Shown here one piece after another: positions 1-11,252 of a stretch of 64,000 nt of DNA. Position 1 is the stretch's first letter; each line of letters starts with the position of its first letter. The stretch is from Papaver somniferum (Eukaryota; Streptophyta; Magnoliopsida; Ranunculales; Papaveraceae). The stretch covers positions 234,291,656 to 234,355,655 of the forward strand of contig NC_039364.1 of NCBI RefSeq assembly GCF_003573695.1. The letters are read 5' to 3'. The notes under the pieces are model-generated. The model had not been told where the DNA came from and did no database searches. It saw only the letters and a program-made list of their open reading frames with translations. Position numbers and translations under genes: made by a program.

Positions 1-557
1 TTCCTTTCTATTGTATGCATTGGACTCAACTCAACCTAGGAATATGCTATCTGATTAGGACACCAGGTGGAATCTAAGCCTTAGCTTAGCCACAATTCCT
101 TTTTTTTTTCAGTCACTCAAGTTCAGTTCTGTGTGCTTCAGTTCAGTTTATTTTCTTGCCTTTTTTCTTGCATTTTGAAGCCTTTTGTGCACTGAAGTCA
201 GTGCACAAACTCACCTCTGCCCTTGGCTTCCAAGCCTTGGTTCTTAGCTGCTTACCTTGCTGTTTCTTAGCTGTTTTCTTTGCTTTACCTTGCAGCCTTG
301 GTTCATGCCATTTGCCTTCTTTGTTTCACTTACACTGCCACTATAACATTGTGAAATTGTATCTTGTTTTACATCATTTGCTAGCTTAGGAAAACTTCTT
401 GTATGCTCCCACTCCCTGTGGACTTTCCCCTGCTTTCCTTCTATCTATAACTTGACCTTGTATACTTGCAAGCTTCTGTGTGTCTTTGCATCTCACACCA
501 GTGTCAAAGTCCTCCTTTTACTGACACGTTCTTTATTACCCATTCACCCTTTCTTCG
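1..557. other. Pyrimidine-rich non-coding stretch upstream of the antisense gene
   Basis: No coding region, LTR terminus or RNA gene is recognised here. The plus strand is rich in C/T runs and ends in a TATA-like element. The stretch probably acted as the upstream region of the coiled-coil gene that begins at 772. Confidence 0.3.
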
Positions 558-567
558 TCTATAAAGG
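558..567 (+). promoter_or_regulatory. TATA-like box of the antisense coiled-coil gene
   Basis: TCTATAAAGG lies about 210 bases before the predicted start codon at 772. It is followed by a C/T-rich leader with short repeats, a normal plant promoter layout. The function is inferred from position only. Confidence 0.4.
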
Positions 568-662
568 AGAAGTCTAGAAGAATAATATTCTCTTTTTGCT
601 CATCATCTTTCTCACTTCTACATTCTCTGAAGAACACCTTTATCGCTTACAAACCTTGAACG

Positions 663-740
663 TCTGTAAATCTTCATCATCAGTAAACCTTCATCATCTG
701 TAAATATTCATCATCTGTAAATCTTTGTCATCTGTAATAT
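663..740 (+). repeat. 17-bp tandem repeat in the leader of the antisense gene
   Basis: Four and a half units of roughly CTGTAAATCTTCATCAT follow each other at 664, 681, 698, 715 and 732. They sit between the TATA-like box and the ATG at 772. Confidence 0.8.
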
Positions 741-771
741 TATTTGGTAAAGACAATCGTTTTCTACCATC

Positions 772-3036
772 ATGGAATCACCAAGGTAAGTTCGATATAT
801 ATTATTCGATTCAATCTGTTTAGGGAAGTTTTTTATCCTTTCTTTATTCGATTTTCATGTAACTCTCTTATATTCTGTTTCAGTGGAGCGTCTCTAATAC
901 CATTCCCAATCCAAAACCCTAAATCGTCCAAAAATTCGCAGCCAAAGGTCGTTGTAAACAAAGAAGCCTGTGAATCGCAAGGTAATAGAAACACTTATTC
1001 TTTTTATAACAATATTGGTTCTCCTGTTTCTTATTATATTTCCATTCGCATGATGATGAAAATACTAAGAGACCCCACAAGAAATCTCGTATACCTAAAA
1101 TGTTGACACAGCTGTTTCTTTTCCCAAACTGATCCCTTTAAATTCTTCCATATCATCTTCGCAAACCGATCCTCAACTCTTATCCGCGATAATGTTGCAA
1201 CTGATTCTACTATTCAAGTTGATCCTTTCCACCCATCTGTGAAATATCGCAATTGAGTCTGCTGCGAATGAAATTCTTTCTTCTTCTGCGAGTAGTACTC
1301 CTCAAACTATCTCCATATCAACTCCAGTCATTAATCTTCCTCAAACATCCCTTTCTAATGACACTTCTTTATTGGAAAACAATGACCCATCAAATTTCTA
1401 TCACGGCTTCCATTCTATTGAATCTTCCCCTTTTTCCAAGAAATTGCGGATGGAATAGATATTTCCTTCAAAACTTTATCCAATATTCTGAAGATGCCAA
1501 AAGTTCTTCTGTTGATCCTACTAGAATTAGTGTTTGCGAAAGCTTGGTAAATACTTCAGCTCTTAAAGAATAGCTTCGCAAAATCCTTAAAGAAAGAAGT
1601 TGAAGTTTTGAAAGAAGTCTTTAATAGGAATTTAATGTGATTCTCTTCGCCTCGAGAACCAAAAGCTCACAATTCTTCGTTGACTGTGAAAATCTTCGCA
1701 GAAGAAATGATGAACTAAAGGTATAATTTTCTTATCTCTGTCTTTGACTTTTCTGTTTTATTTTTTCTTCTTTCCATATGAAATTCTCTTAAAATATTTT
1801 GTTCGCAAATTAAGCCTTGAATCAGAAACGAATAATGGAGAGGTACCATTTGAATCACCGGGCAGAAGCTCACGTTGATAAGATTCTGGATGAACCAATA
1901 TAACCAATTAGATAATCTTCATACATACTCCGTTGATCAAATAGATAATCTTACCAAAGAGAAGCTCAATTAGCGCAGAAACAAGATCTATTAAATAGCG
2001 AATATCTCGCCTTTCTTAACCAAGGCTAACTTGGCGATGGAAACTTTATCAAATGAAAATAAAACCTTATCTCAAGAAAAACGGAATTTTTTAAACAAAG
2101 CGGCTCTTTCGCGCAATTAAGTGTCTTCGTAAGAGTGTGATAAGCAGGAAAAAATCTCTAGTTCGCTGAAAGATGAACTTAAAAAGGTAACTGAATATCT
2201 ATCGCAGTAAAATACACTCATCCAAGGTATAATAGATTTAAATATAAAGTCAAATCTGCTCAAAGAACAATACTCCAAATTAGAAGAATCCCATTCTCAT
2301 TAGCGAAGGAAAACACTTTTCTTCTCTCAATAAAAGAATCTAAAATCTCGCCTGAAGGGTCTAGTTGGAGTAAATTCGATGATGCAATGAACCATTGGGT
2401 GAATACTTGCTTGTCAATCCAAAATTTGATTTCGCAAAAGGAAGGTAGTCATTTTGACTGCCTCTGTTATTTTAATTTCTTTATAATGTTTCTTTGCAAT
2501 GTCTTGCAAAATCTCGCGAAATAACTTTCTTTTCATTTTTGAAATTTCGTAGAGTCTGAGAGGAATCATCTTTCTACTATTTCTGATTTAGACGCTAAGT
2601 TGGCTAAACTTCGCAGAAGATGAAATACTTGCTGCTCGTCTTGTTCGTTCTCGCGATCGAGTAGAAAGAAGATATGATTATCTTACTTACTTCAAAGATA
2701 TGGAGATTAGAAACCGTGACAGGGCTTTCCTTCGCCAGGCTCATCTCAGTGTTGAAGTTCTAGTGAATGATATTTTGTTGTCTAAATCTCTTTCTCCCAT
2801 CCATCAAGCCTATGAAGGTAGAAGATGATGATATTCCTCGCGCTGTTGATAGTGACTTTGAATATGAAAGTGACACAGATGAGTCTTCTCAAGAGAATCT
2901 GGTAGATAAAGAAGATCTCCCTCTTCAAGAAGTAGCTGCTAGTGATGAACCAAATGGAAAAGAAACTAGAGTGGACCAGAATGAGAAAAATATTTGCGAA
3001 GATGATAATACTAGCGAAATTAATATTGAAGACTGA
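772..3036 (+). pseudogene. Decayed spliced coiled-coil gene, antisense to the Gypsy gag
   Basis: The start at 772 reads MESP, interrupted by a clean 98-base intron (786-883; donor GTAAG, acceptor TTTCAG), and continues in frame to a Ser/Pro/Lys-rich segment near 884-980. Downstream coding is scattered over shifted frames with many stops. Recognisable pieces are a Ser/Thr-rich stretch (1250-1450), a Glu/Lys/Leu/Asn-rich coiled-coil stretch (about 2020-2300), an Arg-rich helical piece (about 2620-2790) and an acidic tail (about 2815-3036) ending in TGA. Many stops fall where glutamine codons would fit (TAA/TAG for CAA/CAG). No domain is recognised with certainty. Plant Tat-lineage elements can carry such additional ORFs, and a captured host coiled-coil gene is the alternative. 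Confidence 0.5.
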
Positions 3037-3954
3037 GTTATTCTTTTGTTTTCTCTAACTATCTCTTCTTTCTCTTCTTTTTCTTCTCTTGAGAATGATG
3101 TATTTTAACAATCTTAAAATTCAGTTGGACCTCCAACATTTTAAATACTTGCAAGAATGATAATGATATTCTATTTATCAAATCTTAAAGTATAAGTAGT
3201 ATGAAGTATCCTTGAAGAAAATATAAGAAATACTTAACCTTCAAAAATATATGAAGTATCCATCTTTGAATAAGAATAATAAGTATTGCCTCTGCAAATT
3301 CTTCTATGTTCTGATATTCCTTATGATATGTGTTCCTCTTATCTCTTCCTGCGTACATTTAGAAAACAATTCTTTTTTGCAATATGGTTAATCAATATAA
3401 TTTTTAATCTTTAACTATCTGCATAAATCTGTCATATAAAGGTGAATAATAATTTGTTCTCTTGTTCATTTCCCCACTGCCTATATTATTCAACCTGCAA
3501 TGTGAAAGATTTAGAAGATTAACTTTTCAATAAAATCTATAAGCAATTTATGCCTCAATTTCGCAAACATTTCTGTACATTCTCGCAAGCTTATTTGCTT
3601 ACTTTCTTACCATATTAATAATAGTTTAATACTTGTCACTCTGAAAAGATGAGGTTAGAATAATTATGAAAAGGTGCTGAATAAACAAATAGCTCTTACA
3701 CATTTTGCGAAATGCTGAATAATTCTGCGAAAGTATGAATAATTCTGTGTAATTCTGTGAAAGTCTGAATAATTCTGTGTAATTCTGAATAATTCTGCGA
3801 AATTCTGATTAGTTCTGCAAAAATATTCCATAAAATTCTCTTGGAATGAACAAATCTTTCCTACATTTTTAAAAGAAAATAAATAATGTTTGGGATTATT
3901 CTTTTGGTCTTATTGTGCCTTCCTAGGTAAAGGTCTTATTTCGCAAATCATTTA

Positions 3955-4420
3955 TCTTTGCGACAAAATCGCAGGACGTCTTTACACTTCCATTCAATGA
4001 CCCATTGATCTTGTCTTATCATCTTTCTAGTATTATAGCCTCTGTAGGGTACGCGACAATATGACAGGCCTAAATATTCTTGCGAACATAAAGCCCCATG
4101 ACGTTGCCTTCTTGCGATGAAATCGCAGGATGTTTTTACACTTTCATGTAAAAAACCATTGATCTCATCTTATCTCTTTCTAGTATTATAGCCTCTGCAG
4201 GGTCTGCAACAATATGACAGGACTAAATGTTCTTGCGAACATAAAGCCCCATGACATTGCCGTCTTGCGACGAAATCGCAGGACATCTTTACACTTTCAT
4301 GTAAAAACCCATTGATCTCGTCTTATCTTTATCTTTATGGCATTTTTGCCTCTATTATTCACGCACAAATATGACAAGCCTAAATATTCTTGCGAGTATA
4401 AAGCCTCATGACATTTGTGT
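3955..4420 (+). repeat. Tandem repeat, period 153-154 bp, three units
   Basis: The marker word CGCAGGA recurs at about 3970, 4124 and 4277. Each unit contains a GCGA-AATCGCAGGA block, a TTTACACTTTCAT block, a CTAGTATTATAGCCTCTG block and a CATAAAGCCCCATGAC block. The third unit diverges at its end. Confidence 0.85.
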
Positions 4421-5037
4421 CTTAAGACACTTATCATCTCCCTAATGAAGGGTGCCGCCCTTATCTTCCCCCTGGTTGCCCCTTCAAGGAGGCGTACTTC
4501 AGCCATACAAGACTAGCTCCTCCCATCCGTTCCTAAAAACAACCAGTTGTTTTCGCAGTCTCTTATCCTTTTTCCTATATATGGCTTATAGTTACGAGAC
4601 TGCACCCTAGGTGGGGTTTTCTTCAGGCCGAGTGCATCATAGTCAAGACTTTCCAAGAATGGCCAGGGTAGTTTCATACGCCCCGGGAACCTTTGGATCA
4701 ACCGTGTACCTCAGCGCCTTGTTCATACTCTGCACTTCTTGGAAGAGACCCTCGGTCGTCCAACCGTGTACCTATAGGGATTATTGGTTGAAAATCCGAG
4801 GTACCTCTCACGGATGGGCTTTATTGACCCCTAGTCTCCATGACTCAGGTTCCAACGCGGTATAACCTTATCCCTGAGCCATGCAAAGAGATACCCCCTT
4901 ATATGACATACTTTAGGTCTTACATTTGCCTCTTACGAAATTGTATTCGCGAACTAGGGTGTACGCCATAAAGGTTCGTCCCATTCTTTAGTGAAATTAT
5001 TCTTTGATTACCTCTTATTGCATTTCAGCTCTTTTTC

Positions 5038-5150
5038 CGAAATTGTATTCGCGAAAGTTTTTCTAGCGAAATTGTATTCGCACATTCTTAGCTCTTTTTG
5101 CGAAATTGTATTCGCGAAAATTTTTCTTGCGAAATTGTATTCGCACATTC
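5038..5150 (+). repeat. 63-bp tandem duplication built on GCGAAATTGTATTCGC
   Basis: Two units start at about 5038 and 5101. Each carries the near-palindromic word GCGAAATTGTATTCGC twice, separated by TTTTTCT. Confidence 0.75.
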
Positions 5151-6133
5151 TTAAAAATCTTGAATAATCTCGCAGTTATTATAAAAATTTATTTGTATAA
5201 CTTGTTTTGTCTCATCCGATAAACACCTTTCATGGAAATGATCCTAATGAGGTCTTACACAACCTGTTGATGGAAGGTATTATTTCGCCTCCTACTACTC
5301 TCCATGTTAGGTATCATTCTCATTGGAAACAAAACAAATTTTCAAGAAAAATTCTAAAAATTAATATATCTACGATATTTTTCTCGATTTCTTTGTAATT
5401 GAGAAATCTTTGTAAGTCTGAAATTTCTGTAACTCTGCAATTGCATCGCCTTTTGTAAATCAAATCAAAAATCTTTTTATTCTTTGCAACAGAAATATTC
5501 TAGAAAATCTTTTGTACTTGAATTTTCTTAATTTTTTATAATTTTGAAATCTTAGTAATCTTTATAATCTTTGAAATCTTGAAAATTCTGTAATCATGCG
5601 ATTGAATCGTTTTTTGTAAATCAAATCAAAAATATTTTTACTCGTTCTTAGTATAAAGTAAAATCTTCAAAGAAGTGATATCTTGCATGTAAGTCGTTGT
5701 TGTTGTCAAACAAGGGAATAAATGCCTTGAAATGTATTAATCTCACGTAGCAAAAATAAGTATGAGAAATGAAACTTGAACCCTTGATCTGCTTCTTGGA
5801 TTTTCTCGCACCATAACAACCGTGCTAAGCTTCTTGTGCGAAATAATCAAAGATCTTGCGAAGTAACAAAATATTCACTCTACGAAATCATTATCTGCGA
5901 AATAAAACTATTTGGTCACAGGGAAAATTGAACCCAAGTTTGCAAAGTAAATCCTAAACTCATTTTGATTTTCTTATTTTGATTTTCTTGTTTAGCTTTC
6001 TGCTTCCGCGGTTTTGCAATTTTTGATTGCTTTCTTTCCTTCTGCGAAGTATTTACCGTCTGTTGCTTTCAGCAAATGCGGAGTTACATAACAGATTTTT
6101 TGCCTTTGCTCCAACTTCTACTACAAATGTTTC

Positions 6134-8493
6134 TCATTCTCTTGTAGTATTTACTCTGCGAGTTTCTGGTGGGGGTGGTAAAAGCTGAGTTTGTCGGTAC
6201 TCTTTCAAAAAATGATTTAGTCTCCCCTGATCTATCATTCTTAAAATGATTCTCTTTACATTTCTGCACTCATTTATTGTATGACCATGAAAATGATGGT
6301 AAGAAAAAAATTCTCGACTTTGGTTATCCGGATGTGGTTCTCTTCCCATATTCCAGGGTGATGGTATGTTTTCCATAAAAATTACAGCTTCCAAAATTTT
6401 TCTATGCTGGCATTCAAAGGTGGCATCTTGATTTCTTCCCATACTACTCTGTGGTTTCCTTCTCTTCTTTGATAATTTTGCCTCTGACCACCATAAGTCT
6501 CCTGCGGCTGATCAAGTCTCTGAATTTTATTATTCCCGCCGCGACTATAAAAATTCCTATCTCTTTCAAATTCTTCTTGATCTCGACTCCCCATAGATAC
6601 CAGCTTCTGTTGATTATCAGTCACCCTTTTCTCTTGTTGTGGTTGCGAGACACTCGCCACAGTGTTAATCATCTTAGGAAGTAGGCTTGCATTCGCTGCT
6701 GTGGAGTTAGTGTTTGCGATTGGGTACGATTCTATTTTGTTATGCTTCTCCTCTAACACAATATATTCTTCTTGCGATTCTCGCAGCTCAGTCATTGTGA
6801 TTGTATTTTTGATTCTGAAAATTTGAATATACAATAAACTGGTTGCAAACATCGCATTGATGAAGGATAAAATGAGGTATCTCTCATCCACTCTCCCAGC
6901 CATTTCGCTGCACATTGTTTTCCACCTTAACGTCAAATGTTTCAAACTTTCGCCAACTCTTTGTTTTAACCCAAATACATCTTCAATTCCAGGACGTGAA
7001 GAATTATTGCTTACATATGCACCCAAAAATGTAGTTTGTAAATGATTAAAAGAAGTTATTGTGTTTTTGGGTATACCCTCAAACCACTTTAGCGCTTCGC
7101 CAGATAAGCTTGATGCAAAATATTTACATAATACTGCATCATGATTTTCCCATTGTAACATGCATCTCACATAGGCCTTGATATGCTGAATAGCATAAGT
7201 ACTCCCATCAAAAATGCTGGTTAATACAGGCATATTGCACTTTGGGGGTATTCCTCCTAATTGTACTTCTCGAGTGAATGGAGTTTTCGCATCTTCCTCT
7301 ATGGCTTCATATAATTTTCTTCTTCCCCCTTCTTTTCTGTTATTTAACAATCCTCTCACTTCCACCAACTCTCTTAAGATTTGCTCATTTACGCCTGAGT
7401 TTTGTTCCACTGGTTTCTTTAGTTCAGCCTCTCTCCTTTTGCGTTCTCGCCTATCTTGTGCTGCCAAATTCTGAGCTTCATTTTCTTCATTTTCATTTTG
7501 TCTTTTTCTACGATCTTCTCTTTCGCCTCTTTCTTCGTTTCGTAGATAATTATGCCTTTCATTTTCCTCTCCATGGTTTTGTTCATTCCTTTTCCTTTCT
7601 CTTCGTTTTCTATCAATTCTTCTTTGTATTCTGTCATACTCCTCATTAACATCATCATTGTTGTCGTGTTGTTCGCGTCTTGTTTCTCTATTGTCATGAT
7701 TATTTTGACGCAGAGCTTCTTGAAATTCTTGTTCTTCTACTTCTGCTCTCAATCTTTGACTTTCGCGAGCTAAACGTGCTTGTTCAATGTATTCTCTCTC
7801 AATCTCATTTTCAAGCATTTGTTGATTTCTGCGTAATTCTCTCCCCTGTAATATTCTCCTTCCTTCTTCTGGATCTTGTCCACCGTCTTGATCATTTCGC
7901 TCGCGAAATTGTTCATTCCCTTGGTTTCTGTTGTCAATTATTTCTCTTCTTTCTTCATTTGGATTTCGCGTCTCTTCTTGAATGTTTTCACCAGCATTCA
8001 TTACAGGAAAATCTCGTCTTACTTCTCCTCTGGTTGATCTTGAATTTGAACTTGCAATGCTTATTGATCTTCTGTCCTGTAATCTCATATTCTCCATTCT
8101 CAACTCATGATTCTGTCTTGTCAAATTCGCCCGTTCTTCCGCCTCTAATCTTCTTTCTTCTTGTACTCTTCGTCTTAGTTCCTCCAAATCTCCAATTTCT
8201 TCGTTTCTATGAATTATTCCTCTAATTCCTTCTCCGTCTTGCTCTTTTTCTCCTTCTTCCGCAGAATTTGTCTGCCAAGTGTGTACACTTACTCTATCAT
8301 AGTCGATTTCTCTATTTTGTGTTGGTGTACGTTGATTTAACTGTTGCACTTGATTTTCCTCATTATTTCTTGATTTATTATTCGTTCTTCCCATCCTAGA
8401 AGATTCTCCCATGTCATATCCTCCTCCATCAGCAAGCATTTTACTCCTCCTAATGGTTGTTGGTTGTTCTGATGTATTTCTTCTTCTAGCCAT
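6134..8493 (-). pseudogene. Ty3/Gypsy Gag polyprotein, one frameshift
   Basis: The first frame (8493-6382) gives about 700 residues. The N-terminal half is an extremely Arg/Glu/Asn-rich, probably coiled-coil region. At about residues 420-580 lies a Retrotrans_gag capsid domain with the typical order FDGST, then YVRCMLQWENHD, then ALKWFEGIP and TFLGAYV. The frame is lost in an A5/T4 run near 6400, consistent with a one-base deletion. It resumes as a 102-residue segment (6442-6134) with a degenerate zinc-knuckle region, YHHFHGHTINEC, in which the first cysteine is missing. Gag forms the virus-like particle and binds the element RNA. The start ATG lies about 110 bases after the LTR, as expected. 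Numerous antisense open frames over 6451-8225 are artefacts of the purine-rich bias. Confidence 0.85.
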
Positions 8494-8575
8494 TTCTTCA
8501 ATTTCAATGAATTGTTGAGAATCTTGTAAAGATTTCCTTCTATTTCTTTAAATTCCTACAAATCCGAAGCCTAAT

Positions 8576-8595
8576 CCTCCCTGTTTCTAGCGCCA
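8576..8595 (-). other. Primer binding site of the Gypsy element
   Basis: On the minus strand TGGCGCTAGAAACAGGG follows the LTR end after a short ACTACATAT spacer. The TGGCGC start is characteristic of plant Ty3/Gypsy primer sites. I did not assign the tRNA. Confidence 0.65.
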
Positions 8596-8604
8596 ATATG
8601 TAGT

Positions 8605-9089
8605 TGCAGGAAATCCTACACTACACCCCGTACAAGAATGACTAAAACAATACAACACTTAGACCAAGAATGACACTTTTTATTGAATGACACTCAGAAG
8701 ATATTACAAGAAATGGGAAAGAACTTAAGAATAAAATCACTCTCTTAAACTTTCTCTCTCCTAAAGACTTTCTTAACACTCTAAAAATAATCTCTCTCAC
8801 TGAATTTATTCGCCCCCTTTATATAGGTAATTACATAATGGATGACAGCTAATCAATCCCTTAATTTCGGATCTGGCTTGCGGCATTTCGCAGGATTACA
8901 ATTGATTATTTCGCAAATTTCCTAATCTTCGCGAGATCATCACACCTTTCTTGTGACTCAGCTAATACCTTCTGTGGCGCCGTTTATAATATCACTTCTG
9001 CGATACTCACAATATGTTGTTGAAGATCTCGCAGAGGCGTCGTATACAATTTCGCAAAATTGTTGTTCTTGCGAAATTCTGATCCTACA
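8605..9089 (-). repeat. 5' LTR of the Tat-like Gypsy element (485 bp)
   Basis: On the minus strand it begins TGTAGGATCAG at 9089 and ends TCCTGCA at 8605, so it has TG...CA termini. A TATA box (8818-8825) is placed as expected within the LTR. The PBS follows immediately downstream. The flank at 9090-9094 (GTGAA) is the candidate target-site duplication, but its partner lies outside the window. Confidence 0.8.
8818..8825 (-). promoter_or_regulatory. TATA box in the Gypsy LTR
   Basis: TATATAAA on the minus strand is followed by a G-run and a leader toward the LTR end. It marks the U3/R region of the element. Confidence 0.6.
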
Positions 9090-10690
9090 GTGAACTAAAA
9101 TATTTTTCCCCTTTTTTGTCAATAAAATTGGCAAAGGTAAAGAGCGGGTTCATAATGAAATTCCCACGAGAGACAATGCATAACCAAAAGAGAATACACA
9201 CACATCTTAAATTTAGATGCAATCTTATAGCCGAAGCTATCAGCATTCATCAAAGAGTTTTAAGATACAAGATAACCCCTAAAAAATTCCACATCCGCAC
9301 TCCCCGAAAGATATTACCATTAAGCACAAGTTCAAAAAAACTCTCCCGCATAATATGTCATTCCCAAGAGAACAACATAAGCGACCTTAACTTCAAGAGA
9401 AAAGAAAAATTTATTTGGACACAAAAAATCAAAAGAATGATCTTTTATATTAATACAACCAAATTAACCACGAGTAAACCCACGATTAATTTAATTGTCA
9501 AGAGAAATTAAATCAAAACCAAAAAAAGTGATCAATTTAATTGAGCATGCTCAACACAAATAAGCTTACGGAGCAACGATCTACTACTAAGTTAATCATA
9601 CGGAGATAACCAACTTAATCGTTCAAAATACTCAACATAAGGAGAACCTTACGGAATATTAAATAGTACTCAACATAAGATAGTTCTTATGGAATATACG
9701 ATCATTTACGTTACACAAGGGGAAACCTCAAGGAATATTACGTATACTCGACAAAAAAGAAACCTTATGGAATACATGACTACAATAACCACAAAAGATC
9801 ATGATTATAATAGTCTTTCAAATACTCAACACAAGAATTTGTGGAATATTTGAAACTTCAACTAGATTAATTACAAGAGAACCTATAATTAATCTAATTG
9901 GATAACAAACAACCAAACTAATTACCGAAGTAATCAATTTAATTTTTGGGCTCAACATAAGAGATTATGGAACCCCGATTAAGATATCAAAGGATTGACA
10001 CACCTAACCGTACATGTACTCAACATAAGTATGAAGAAAAGAAAACTTATGGAGTACTAAACTAAATAACCAAACGAGTCGATTGATTTAGTTTCATATG
10101 CTCAACATATAACATCTTATGGAACAACCAACAAAGCCAAGATTAATCGACTTAGTTGTAAGGTGCTCAACATAAGACACACAATCGAGCCTTCACGGTT
10201 TTTCATACAATAAAACAATTAAGTTCAAAACCATGGATACACAAGGATCAATTCTATCTTTGCATCACAAAGTGACATAATAGACTTTATCCTTGTAATA
10301 CAAACGACTTCATCCTATTTTCCATCAAATACATGATTGCATAGGGTTTGCGTTTGTAATTTCCAAAAGTCAATTCGTTCTTAAACCAAACCGATCATGA
10401 ACGACTTTATTTTTGACAAATAATATGGGATCTTCAAGTTCACGGGCGCAAACAATACATATCCCATAAACAATATTGCAATATATGAAACCAATTAAAA
10501 TATTTCAATAACAATCATCCTCAAAATATTTTTAGAATTTTAATAATAAAACCTAAATAATAACAAACGAGAATGAAACAAAAGATAGCTATGTGTAATC
10601 CCAATATTGGCTATCATCACTAGTTATTCTTCATAAACTTTAAAAAAAGACTTCCTAGATATTAAAAAAAAATAATCCTCTTTGAAATAA
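9090..10690 (-). other. Non-coding 3' interior of the Sire-like element
   Basis: This is AT-rich with repeated phrases of the type CTCAACATAAG...TTATGGAATA at intervals of tens of bases (about 9540-10180). The same region appears in opposite orientation at 41700-43100 in the complete element. No open frame here is supported as protein coding. Confidence 0.6.
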
Positions 10691-10693
10691 GTT

Positions 10694-11021
10694 TTACTCA
10701 CCTTGAATAGTCTTCTCATATTCCCTATATTCTTCAAGCTCATTTTCAATTAGATTGATCCTTAATTCAAGCATATCCATTTTCTCATCAAGTTTCTTGG
10801 AGGAAACTTCAAGTAATTTTTCAAAGCACGAACTTTTTCTAAGACGAGATTCATGGTTAAGGAGAGCTTCTCAAACTGAGAGACAGAGGGATTCTCATCA
10901 GAAGACGAGTATGTTTGTCGTAGCAAATCTCGCTATCGGAAGAATCAAAGCGAATCTTCTTTGAGGGGAACATAATCGTCCATACATCACTTTCTTTGCT
11001 AGAAAGACTGGAGGATGACAT
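10694..11021 (-). pseudogene. Small 3' coiled-coil ORF of the Sire-like element, frameshifted
   Basis: It starts MSSSSLSSKE on the minus strand at 11021. The first frame ends near 10870, and the protein continues in other frames as helical Leu/Glu/Lys-rich sequence (for example KLDEKMDMLELRINLIENEL), finishing at TAA 10694. The equivalent ORF in the complete element is at 41196-41639, also starting with an MSS..LSS motif and rich in heptads. Sireviruses can carry an extra ORF after pol. This one is only positionally similar, and its role is unknown. Confidence 0.5.
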
Positions 11022-11252
11022 GATTGAGAAGATGAAATGAGAAAACCGGGGAGGTAGGAATTTAAACAGGAATATAGATGAAACAATTCCAGAAAAGCCC
11101 TTAAAACCCTAACAGACAGGGGTTATCCAAATGATGAAACTGTTCACGAGCAAGACTTGGTAAAACAACCAAATAACAAGATTATAATACAGTCCTCTTG
11201 TTTGTCATGATTCTTATATAAGAGGAATACATAAGAATCATTAAAACCAAGA

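Larger units (their letters stand above)
3037..6083. other. Non-coding interior of the Gypsy element, with local repeats
   Basis: No coding region is supported here, although pol would be expected. About 3710-3830 holds a short-period repeat built on AATTCTG with or without GCGAA. About 3955-4420 holds a 153-bp tandem array, about 4420-4870 is GC-richer unique sequence, and 5038-5150 holds repeats of GCGAAATTGTATTCGC. The remainder is AT-rich with no signal. Confidence 0.5.
1..9089 (-). mobile_element. Ty3/Gypsy (Tat/Ogre-like) retrotransposon, partial, lacking pol
   Basis: The element is read on the minus strand from its 5' LTR (8605-9089) through a PBS (8576-8595) into gag (8493 down to 6134). 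The next 6 kb contains no recognisable protease, reverse transcriptase, RNase H or integrase in any frame. It contains non-coding repeats and then a gene in the opposite orientation (772-3036). The 3' LTR is not in the window, so the left limit is unknown and position 1 is only the window edge. A gag with a Ty3-type capsid plus an additional antisense ORF fits the Tat lineage, in which extra ORFs between pol and the 3' LTR are known. Membership of the segment 1-6000 in the same element is inferred from the shared enrichment of TTCGC/GCGAA words across the whole stretch, not proven. Confidence 0.6.

Noticed and set aside
6380..6410. Programmed frameshift in gag
   Set aside because: The A5/T4 run does not form a canonical slippery heptamer in the reading frame, so a one-base deletion explains it.
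6451..8225. Several long plus-strand open frames (up to 181 codons) opposite gag
   Set aside because: They are Phe/Leu/Ser-rich mirror images of the Arg/Glu-rich Gag codons and resemble no family.
9116..9511. 131-codon plus-strand open frame
   Set aside because: It lies in the AT-rich 3' interior of the Sire-like element, is not kept in the homologous region 42700-43100, and shows no domain.
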